Source: Patescibacteria group bacterium
GTDB lineage: Bacteria; Patescibacteriota; WWE3; UBA101185; UBA10185
Length of the DNA: 13,327 nucleotides
Assembly: GCA_018056275.1 (NCBI GenBank)
Contig: JAGPFW010000017.1
Span: forward strand, 1-13,327
Reading direction: 5' to 3'
Below the pieces are notes generated by a model. The model worked only from the letters and a program-made list of their open reading frames with translations. It ran no database searches and was not told the DNA's origin. Of the stretch, positions 7,542 through 13,219 are shown one piece after another (the stretch's first letter is position 1; every line of letters begins with the position of its first letter). A program made the position numbers and the translations under genes.

Positions 7542-8963
7542 TTACTCCAGTCTAACCGCTGAATCAAAATTATAGACCATTTGAACAAGTGATGGAGTTA
7601 GCGCATAATTGTAAACTCGCATGTCATCAAGTTTTCCTTGAAAATACCCAGACCCTGCGGTAGTTCGCCCTAAATAAAGCGCAGTACTGCTACTACTCGT
7701 TATTGTTTGATCAAGCTCTTGGGTGGCCGCTTGCTTACCATTTACATAAATTTTTATTTGTTCGCCATTGTAGGTGCATAGTATATGTGTCCATTCTTCC
7801 AACGGAATTGCCGTTGTTCCCGAAACTCCTGCTTGCCAAACTCCAATTTTGCATGCTGGGATGCCATTGGAATTAGTGTCTAGCATAAATTCGTCATTTT
7901 TGTGCATAATTGTTTTGGATGTTATATCAGTAGCCCTTATCCACCCTCCCCATGAAATATCTGTGTATGTTTGAGAGTTGCTTACAATCAAGGCTACATT
8001 TTCGGTTGCGGCATAATCATCTGTACCGTCTAGGTTCAGGGAGGAGTTGATTCTGCCTGCGTCTCCATTTCCCCATGCGGTGTTTGCAGTTTGGCATGTC
8101 CCAGCGGAATTTTGTGAGCCATCTGGCTCAATGGTTATGGTGGCGTTGTTTTGGTTAGGTGAAGCATCATTGGCAGTGGTTCCAGAACATTCATCCAAAC
8201 GGAAGTGAGTTATTGGCGCACCTTTGTTGTATTCCCAAGCGATTTGAGCGGGGGTGCGGGCGTAGTTGTAAATGCGAACTTGGTCTATTTTCCCTTCTAA
8301 GTAATTAGTATTTTGTGTGCGCCCAACTTGTAGGTTGTTAACTTCTTGGGGTAGCTCTGTAGTTATAACTATATGGTTCCAGCGGTTGGGTTGTAATGAG
8401 TTAGAAGGTTTGCCGTTTACATATATATTGTGTGTCCCAAAGTTTGTGGCGGTAATAATACCTTCGTTGGACCAAATATAATCGGTTGTGTCGGCGATAT
8501 TAACAAGATGTTCGGTACTGGTATTAGGGTAAACCCAAAATGAGATTGTTTTAGCACTAAGGAGTGTGGATCCTATTCCCACATAATTAGTTACTCCGTC
8601 AAACTCCAGTGCCTTTCCAAGGTTTCCCGCTGTCCAAACCGGGTTTCCAACCAAAGTCCCATTATTTCCATTCCCGCTTGTATCCCTAGCCGTTGTGCCG
8701 TTACCCTCATCAAAGAGCCACTCCCCCACAGGCCCTGCGCAATACTCATCACTTCCGGGAACACAATATTCCGCTAATTTAGAGTCGGTAAGAACTCCAG
8801 TTGTAGGATCAGTGCCTACGCTTCCCAATCTCAAAGAACTTCCTGCGTTGTATTCTATTGCCGCCTTTTCTGCCGATAATGGGCTAAAAAGGGTTTTAAT
8901 ATCATCTATAGTGCCATTTAAATAGTTGGTGCCAATTTTTCCAAATCTAAAACCCTCTCCCAA
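7542..8963 (-). CDS. Second part of the frameshifted LamG surface protein
   Basis: This frame has no natural start: its first possible initiator is a TTG inside a LamG strand. It continues without a stop back to about 9033, where WNHVCIT, a typical LamG motif, lies upstream of that TTG. It is therefore the C-terminal part of the gene beginning at 11167, not an independent gene. It holds the end of the first LamG domain (GKIGTNYLNGTIDDIK), then two full LamG/concanavalin-A-like domains. One starts at VGEWLFDEGNGTTARDTSGN and includes WNHIVIT, YLEGKIDQVRIYNYA. The other starts at ITHFRLDECSGTTANDASPN and includes WTHILCTYNGEQIKIYVNG, YFQGKLDDMRVYNYA. LamG folds bind carbohydrate or protein ligands outside the cell. 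There is no C-terminal membrane anchor or sorting motif. Rejoined with the first part, the protein would have about 1,208 residues. Confidence 0.8.
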   Translation of the reverse strand: MGEGFRFGKIGTNYLNGTIDDIKTLFSPLSAEKAAIEYNAGSSLRLGSVGTDPTTGVLTDSKLAEYCVPGSDEYCAGPVGEWLFDEGNGTTARDTSGNGNNGTLVGNPVWTAGNLGKALEFDGVTNYVGIGSTLLSAKTISFWVYPNTSTEHLVNIADTTDYIWSNEGIITATNFGTHNIYVNGKPSNSLQPNRWNHIVITTELPQEVNNLQVGRTQNTNYLEGKIDQVRIYNYARTPAQIAWEYNKGAPITHFRLDECSGTTANDASPNQNNATITIEPDGSQNSAGTCQTANTAWGNGDAGRINSSLNLDGTDDYAATENVALIVSNSQTYTDISWGGWIRATDITSKTIMHKNDEFMLDTNSNGIPACKIGVWQAGVSGTTAIPLEEWTHILCTYNGEQIKIYVNGKQAATQELDQTITSSSSTALYLGRTTAGSGYFQGKLDDMRVYNYALTPSLVQMVYNFDSAVRLE

Positions 8964-8989
8964 ACCACTTATTAAAACATTTGTGCTGG

Positions 8990-11167
8990 TTATACAAACA
9001 TGATTCCAATCCGTAGGACCGCCTCCTGTGCTACCCCGCCACCCCCACTCCCTGTACCGTCGCCGCCCCTTCCAAACGAGGCCCCATCCAAAGCTACACT
9101 TGCATTTCCATTCACATATACAGCGTAATCACTTACCCCGCTTACTACAACATTTCCATTTACAACTTGCACAGATCCACTGCCCATTCCACTGCCCTTA
9201 TCAAATTCCATAATTTTTTCATTTGCGCTATCTAATTTTGCCCAAAAGCATAAGGAGTTTATATTTGAAGGTACAGAAGGTATAGTTAGGGTGGCGCTGT
9301 TGCTAGATTTAAAGTTTAATGCGCTATCAAACCTTCCGTTTTTTGTCCATGTTGCGCCAGAAATTACCCCATTGTTTTGGTAGTTGGATCCATCATAAGC
9401 AATAGTTCCATAACCATTGTCAAGTGCCCAATGGCCTGCAACTTTGCAGGCATAATTTGTGCTGTCTGTAAATACGCTAATATTGTCCAAAATGGGGCTT
9501 TCCAAACTTGCACCAGTTCCGAATTCTACGCGGTAGTAAAAGCTATCTCCTGCCCAGTTTAATGGGCAAAGGTCAATTATACGAGGTTGCACAACTGGGT
9601 TTCCCTCTCCATCCAAAGAAACAACAGCTTCTTTCATGTTTGTAGTGGCGTTTTCTATTTCTTCTGCGTTGTACCAAGTTGTTCCATTTCTTGAAAACTG
9701 TATAGTAGCAAAACTATCTTGTGGTTTGTATGATAATGTATACCCAATTCCTGTAATAATTTCGCCACTGTGTCCTTCTAGTAGGTTGCTAGATGTGATC
9801 GTACCCGATGAGTGGTAAACGCTGGTTGTAAATTGTGTCCAAAGTCCATAGCCTGTGGATTCGGGGTTTGTGGCATAAGCGCGGATGTAATAAGTAGTTC
9901 CGGGTGAAAGGCCGGTTACTAAAAGGGAAAATTCCCCTGTTCCAAAGTTCCCGGATTCTGAAACAGACCAAGTGGGCGTTTGGGCTAGTCCATATTGAAA
10001 ACCTCTTGTTGTGGCGTTTCCTCCTGCTAGGGCTGTAATTTCTCCTTGTGCTAGTGTTTGTCGGACTTGTATATTTGTGGGTGTGTTTGTTTCCACCGAA
10101 GGACCTTCTGTATAGTATACCAAGGCATTGTATAAGATTGGAGAAACAGCTGTGTTAGTAGATTCAAATTGAATTTTGTAATAAAAGTGGCTTCTTCCCC
10201 AGTTTAGTGCCGATAGATTAATCCCTTGACCCTGCGATGTGTGGTCCCCGTTAAATAGGGATGTCCATCCGTTATAAGTTCCATTGGCGTTATACCAATT
10301 TATACCGTCTTGGGAAAATTGCACTTTAGCAGAAGTGCCTGTTGGTATATTAATATTGTAAGCAAATGTTTTTATAGAGGCTACTCCCAAACCATCCACT
10401 ATGTTAGTGGATGTTATGATTCCTAAATCTATATAAGCTCCTGTAGTGAAACTCTCCCATAAGCCGTATCCTGTACTAGAAGGGTTTGTGGCGTATGCTC
10501 TAATGTAGTAGGTGGTATTGGGTTCTAGGTTTAAAATTTCCAAAGAAAAGGAGCCTGTCCCAAAGTTCCCAGATTCAGAAACACTCCAGGTAGGTGTTTG
10601 GGTTAATCCATATTCAAAACCTCTAATAGTAGTGTTGCCTCCTTCTAAGCCGGTTATTCTTCCGTTGGCAGTTGCCGTTGTGGGTGTTACATATGTAGGT
10701 TTTACAGTTTCCACAGAGGGGCCTGGCGTGTAATAAACCAAGGCTTCTTCAAGTATGGCGGTGGCATTAGGGTTTGAAGTTTCAAACCACACTCTATAGT
10801 AAAAATGTGCCCCAGACCACCCTAACGTCGCAAGATCAATAGCGTTTGGTTCACTGGTAAAGTCGCCGTCTTGCAGAGTGTCCCAAGCATCTTGTGTGCC
10901 TGTGGAGCTGTACCAGTTTGTTGTATCTTGTGAGAATTGTATTTTTGCGGAGGTATCTGTGGGAATTATGGCATTGTACCCAAATGCGTTAATACTGCTT
11001 GCCACTCTGGTTTCCAATATGTTATTAGGGGTAAAGGTCCCACTAGTGTAATATGTTTGAGCGTAAGCATGGTGTGGAAAGATCAAGGAATACATTGCAA
11101 GGGTTAGGGTTGGCAAAAATGTAAGAAAAATTTGTCTTAAAAACCGTTTTGTGTGGGCAACTCGCAT
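8990..11167 (-). CDS. First part of a large secreted FN3-like/LamG protein, frameshifted at its 3' end
   Basis: The product has 725 residues as it stands, ending in an out-of-frame tail (about 711-725). The N-terminus is a signal peptide: basic MRVAHTKRFLRQ, a hydrophobic stretch, then cleavage likely after AYA at residue 36. Next come tandem beta-sandwich modules. Three related A modules span about 37-150, 245-355 and 451-570, each with IQFSxDxxxWY and HFYYRVxFE-like strands. Two FN3-like B modules lie between them (151-243, 357-449; TWSVSESGNFGTG and TTYYIRAYATNP occur in both). The first LamG domain begins near 573 (VAGHWALDNGYGTIAYDGSN) and is interrupted by the frameshift. The likely role is adhesion or cell-surface binding outside the membrane. 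It diverges from the DGR reverse transcriptase by 73 bp. I find no variable repeat in it, so it is not an evident DGR target. Confidence 0.82.
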   Translation of the reverse strand: MRVAHTKRFLRQIFLTFLPTLTLAMYSLIFPHHAYAQTYYTSGTFTPNNILETRVASSINAFGYNAIIPTDTSAKIQFSQDTTNWYSSTGTQDAWDTLQDGDFTSEPNAIDLATLGWSGAHFYYRVWFETSNPNATAILEEALVYYTPGPSVETVKPTYVTPTTATANGRITGLEGGNTTIRGFEYGLTQTPTWSVSESGNFGTGSFSLEILNLEPNTTYYIRAYATNPSSTGYGLWESFTTGAYIDLGIITSTNIVDGLGVASIKTFAYNINIPTGTSAKVQFSQDGINWYNANGTYNGWTSLFNGDHTSQGQGINLSALNWGRSHFYYKIQFESTNTAVSPILYNALVYYTEGPSVETNTPTNIQVRQTLAQGEITALAGGNATTRGFQYGLAQTPTWSVSESGNFGTGEFSLLVTGLSPGTTYYIRAYATNPESTGYGLWTQFTTSVYHSSGTITSSNLLEGHSGEIITGIGYTLSYKPQDSFATIQFSRNGTTWYNAEEIENATTNMKEAVVSLDGEGNPVVQPRIIDLCPLNWAGDSFYYRVEFGTGASLESPILDNISVFTDSTNYACKVAGHWALDNGYGTIAYDGSNYQNNGVISGATWTKNGRFDSALNFKSSNSATLTIPSVPSNINSLCFWAKLDSANEKIMEFDKGSGMGSGSVQVVNGNVVVSGVSDYAVYVNGNASVALDGASFGRGGDGTGSGGGGVAQEAVLRIGIMFV
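9031..9053 (-). other. Frameshift site in the LamG surface-protein gene
   Basis: On the minus strand the sequence here is a run of G with few interruptions (G5 at 9042-9046, G4 at 9034-9037), encoding GSGGGG in the upstream frame. Adding one G would join GSGGG to STGGGPTDWNHVCIT and restore one LamG domain. The whole span 7542-11167 is 3,626 nt, one short of a multiple of three, which fits a single missing base. It may be a sequencing or assembly error, a true mutation, or slippage-based switching. Confidence 0.75.
9458..11059 (-). repeat. Tandem 206-residue protein repeats within the surface-protein gene
   Basis: Two complete units of one A module plus one FN3-like B module (about 11059-10439 and 10435-9821) are followed by a lone A module (about 9817-9458). 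The unit length is 206 residues (618 bp), judged from the recurrence of GPSVET. Repeated segments include TPTWSVSESGNFGTG and YYIRAYATNP. The third A module is the most diverged, with a longer insertion. It looks like internal duplication of a two-domain cassette. Confidence 0.8.
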
Positions 11168-11173
11168 GCGATA

Positions 11174-11179
11174 ATAATA
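11174..11179 (-). promoter_or_regulatory. -10-like box of the surface-protein gene
   Basis: TATTAT on the minus strand stands 6 nt before the ATG at 11167, the same spacing as at the polymerase and xseA genes. There is no recognisable -35 and no Shine-Dalgarno sequence. Confidence 0.35.
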
Positions 11180-11184
11180 GCATA

Positions 11185-11212
11185 TTGTTTTTTGTGTTGG
11201 GGAATCTATAAG
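11185..11212 (+). promoter_or_regulatory. Possible promoter of the DGR reverse transcriptase
   Basis: TTGTTT (11185-11190), a 16-nt spacer and TATAAG (11207-11212) would start transcription about 20 nt before the ATG at 11241. A weaker alternative is TAAAAA at 11229-11234, with 6-nt leaderless-type spacing. The region is only 73 bp and shared with the divergent surface-protein gene. Confidence 0.3.
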
Positions 11213-11240
11213 GCAACCTTAAATAGTCTAAAAATTTGTT

Positions 11241-12392
11241 ATGACACATTGTGATTATAAAAAACTTTATGTAACCTATTTAGCTTGTAGAAAAAATAAA
11301 AGGCTTAAGAATTCCTCCGCAGAATTTGAGTTTTACTTAGAAAAGAAACTTTTTTCTTTAGGCAATTCCCTTTTGGATGTGTCTAACAACTATACCCCGC
11401 TTCCCTTTTCTGTCTTTGTAGTTACTCAACCAAAAATCCGTGAAATCTTTGCTGCCCAATTTACGGATCGCATTGTTCACCATTTAATCGTAAGCCATAT
11501 TCAACCTATTTTTGAACCAAAATTTATTTATGATTCTTATGCCAATAGAAAGGATAAAGGCACACACCTTGCAGTAAAAAGACTTCAAAAATTTAGCAGA
11601 AAAATAACTAATAATGGCACCAGAAGAGCCTACTATTTGCAGGCAGACATAAAAAGCTTTTTTACATCCATAAATCATCAAATTCTTTTTGACTTGGTAA
11701 AAACTCATGTAAAAGATCCCATTATCTTAGAACTTATAGAAAAAACCATTTTTTATAACTGTAGTATAAATTTTGTCAAAAAAGGGGATCTTACACTTTT
11801 TGACAAGGTTCCCGCCCAAAAGTCACTCTTTCACATTCCTTTGGATCAGGGGCTTCCCATTGGAAATCTTACTTCTCAGTTTTTTGCAAACGTTTATTTA
11901 AATGAGTTGGATCAATATGTTAAACATACATTGAAGTGCAAATATTACATACGATATGTGGATGACTTTATAATTTTAGGTTTGGATGCGGGGGAACTGG
12001 AAATAATTTTGGCAAAGATTGACACTTTCCTAAAGGAAAAATTAGCCTTGGAACTGCATCCAAATAAATGCAAGATTGCGCCTATTTCCAATGGAATTGA
12101 TTTTTTGGGATATGTTGTGCGTCCTGGTTATGTTTTGGTTAGAAAACGAGTAGTTTGTGCATTAAAGGCAAAATTAGTGGAATATAATAAAATTCTAGAA
12201 AATATACCAAAAGATCAAAAAGTTGATAGTGATTTACTGAATTTTATGTTGGCAAGTATTAATTCTTATTACGCTCATTTTTGTCACGCACAAAGTTACA
12301 ACTTGAGGAAGCATTTATGGGAAAAGCACTTTAATAGGCTACAGGAGTATTTTCTTGTTGTGGGTGGATACAAGCACTTTAAACTAAAATGA
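11241..12392 (+). CDS. Reverse transcriptase of a diversity-generating retroelement
   Basis: The product has 383 residues, the usual DGR RT length, without maturase or endonuclease domains. It copies the TR RNA into cDNA with errors at adenines, and the cDNA replaces the variable repeat of the target gene. Motifs are the N-terminal palm block VTQPKIREIFAAQFTDRIVH (61-80), ADIKSFFTSI (135-144; catalytic Asp136), QGLPIGNLTSQFFANVYLNE (203-222), YVDD (239-242; catalytic Asp241/Asp242), LHPNKC and GIDFLGYVV (285-293). GLPIGNLTSQ instead of the group II intron form with QG..SP is diagnostic of DGR enzymes. The basic C-terminal thumb region is present. The last two bases of its TGA already belong to the TR. 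It runs opposite to TR, bAvd and VR, which is unusual. There is no obvious ribosome binding site. Confidence 0.95.
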   Translation: MTHCDYKKLYVTYLACRKNKRLKNSSAEFEFYLEKKLFSLGNSLLDVSNNYTPLPFSVFVVTQPKIREIFAAQFTDRIVHHLIVSHIQPIFEPKFIYDSYANRKDKGTHLAVKRLQKFSRKITNNGTRRAYYLQADIKSFFTSINHQILFDLVKTHVKDPIILELIEKTIFYNCSINFVKKGDLTLFDKVPAQKSLFHIPLDQGLPIGNLTSQFFANVYLNELDQYVKHTLKCKYYIRYVDDFIILGLDAGELEIILAKIDTFLKEKLALELHPNKCKIAPISNGIDFLGYVVRPGYVLVRKRVVCALKAKLVEYNKILENIPKDQKVDSDLLNFMLASINSYYAHFCHAQSYNLRKHLWEKHFNRLQEYFLVVGGYKHFKLK

Positions 12393-12567
12393 TACTTCCT
12401 AAGGGGCGCAAAACTACCCTAAACCCGTTGTTGCTATTAGTATTACTAGTGTTGTTGTTATTGACATTAGAACAGCTGGAACTCCCTAAAATCCGCGCAT
12501 TAGTAGTATTGTTAGCGGCTGCAACCCAAGTTTGCCAGAATTTTGTCTCTTTACTTGATTTTTGGTA
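12391..12567 (-). repeat. DGR template repeat (TR)
   Basis: Sense is the minus strand. The 109 bases 12391-12499 align with VR 13220-13327. Read in the VR frame, TR encodes a run very rich in AAC/AAT codons, ending in NNGFRVVLRP; AAC codons are the classic DGR design because A-to-N changes reach many amino acids without making stops. The frame stays open upstream through FWQTWVAAANNTTNAR to a TAA at about 12568-12570, which bounds the possible TR on that side. The true 5' limit cannot be set because VR is cut by the window. In the core 12415-12495 every difference from VR falls on a TR adenine. The right-to-left TR transcript would run on as antisense into the RT gene. The plus-strand frame through here (a leucine-rich peptide) is only the mirror of the Asn codons. 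Confidence 0.93.
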
Positions 12568-12598
12568 TTAATTGCATTAGGAATGCATTTTAACCAAA
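12561..12598. other. Imperfect hairpin at the 5' boundary of TR
   Basis: TTTGGT (12561-12566) pairs with ACCAAA (12593-12598), and TGCATT (12573-12578) pairs with AATGCA (12582-12587) around a 3-nt loop, with mismatches between the two stems. It sits just upstream of TR in the TR transcript. There is no T run after it on the minus strand, so it is not a standard terminator. It could fold in the TR RNA. Confidence 0.4.
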
Positions 12599-12621
12599 GT
12601 CTTCAAAAGCCTAGCTTTACC

Positions 12622-12756
12622 TTAATAAAGTAAGACTTCTTGCATAGCTCCTCCCTCCAATAAATGTGATCTTCCTAAATAATCGCCTTTGTAAGCGGAA
12701 AGAGACCGAAGTATCCTTTTACCCTCTTTTAAACCGAATTCTATTTTTCCTAGATT
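12622..12756 (-). pseudogene. Possible remnant of a LamG-domain gene
   Basis: A 44-codon open stretch on the minus strand lies between bAvd and TR, with no start at its upstream end. It ends in DYLGRSHLLEGGAMQEVLLY and a TAA. The order YLGRS, short turn, hydrophobic-EG, then MQEVLLY resembles the last two strands of LamG domains (compare YLGRTTAGSGYFQGKLDDMRVY in the surface protein of this window). An ATG inside it has a purine-rich GGAGGGAGGAG in front, but would encode only 7 residues. It is likely degraded coding sequence; chance similarity is possible. The rest of the gene-free stretch 12393-12800 holds TR, the hairpin at 12561-12598, and nothing else I recognise. Confidence 0.3.
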
Positions 12757-12800
12757 CTAGCTTAAAACTCTGGTATTACCTTTTTATTTTTAAAGGTGCT

Positions 12801-13145
12801 TTAGTTTTGACTTGACTTAATCCACCCACCTAACATTTTACCAATTTCATCAACAAAACGGGATAAAATTTCATATTTCTTAAAGGTAATGATTTGTAGA
12901 TTGTGACAAAGCCTTATGTAGATTCTTAATCTATCTATGTGTTGGTTTGCTTTGTTTAAGTAGGGTTTTTTATCCTGTTCCGAATTGGCAATAATGATTT
13001 GATCCAAAAGATCTAAACAGGCTGTTTGTACTTGTTGGCCTAAACTATATTTGTATTCTTTGGGAAATTTGTGTACCTCTTTGTATATTCTAAGCAAAAG
13101 ATCGTATGATTTTTGATATATTGTTAGGTGGGTATATTGTGCCAT
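12801..13145 (-). CDS. avd: bAvd-type DGR accessory variability protein (four-helix bundle)
   Basis: The product has 114 residues, the usual length of Avd. It is all-helical and basic. It belongs to the four-helix-bundle family related to 23S rRNA intervening-sequence proteins. Signs of the DGR subgroup are LTIYQKSYDLLLRIYKEVHK (7-26) then FPKEYKYSLGQQVQ (27-40), LLDQIIIAN, the charged helix IDRLRIYIRLCHNLQI, and the C-terminal DEIGKMLGGWIKS (99-111). Avd forms a basic barrel-shaped pentamer that binds RT and the TR RNA and is needed for cDNA synthesis. It lies between the target gene and TR on the same strand, so TR RNA may be made by read-through from it. A TATAGT 10 nt, or TAATAC 5 nt, before the ATG may be its -10 box; no Shine-Dalgarno sequence is visible. 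Confidence 0.92.
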   Translation of the reverse strand: MAQYTHLTIYQKSYDLLLRIYKEVHKFPKEYKYSLGQQVQTACLDLLDQIIIANSEQDKKPYLNKANQHIDRLRIYIRLCHNLQIITFKKYEILSRFVDEIGKMLGGWIKSSQN

Positions 13146-13181
13146 AGGACGTATTACTATAGGATATATAAAATAAAATTT

Positions 13182-13197
13182 TTCTGCTTACGCAGAA
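13182..13197 (-). other. DNA hairpin downstream of VR with GTAA loop
   Basis: TTCTGC-GTAA-GCAGAA on the minus strand (the VR sense strand) makes a 6-bp stem with a 4-nt loop, 22 nt after the 3' end of VR. Bordetella phage BPP-1 needs a short hairpin or cruciform just downstream of VR for efficient retrohoming, and similar structures are known next to other DGR targets. No matching hairpin lies downstream of TR, as expected if it marks the recipient. T-rich flanks on both sides mean it could also serve as a weak terminator of the target gene. Confidence 0.6.
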
Positions 13198-13219
13198 TTT
13201 TTAAATGAGCAAATAACAA

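Noticed and set aside
7542..11167. LamG surface protein as a second DGR target.
   Set aside because: Its C-terminus and internal repeats show no segment matching TR or the GFRV-type VR ending. Its repeats differ at all codon types, not at adenines only.
11241..12392. RT as a group II intron, retron or CRISPR-associated enzyme.
   Set aside because: There is no maturase or endonuclease domain, no intron RNA and no msr/msd. GLPIGNLTSQ plus adjacent TR/VR and bAvd identify a DGR.
12389..12571. Plus-strand frame encoding a 60-residue, extremely leucine-rich peptide that resembles a transmembrane segment.
   Set aside because: It is the reverse complement of the AAC/AAT-rich template repeat: GTT/TTG/TTA-type codons on this strand mirror Asn codons on the other. 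No promoter or ribosome binding site supports it.
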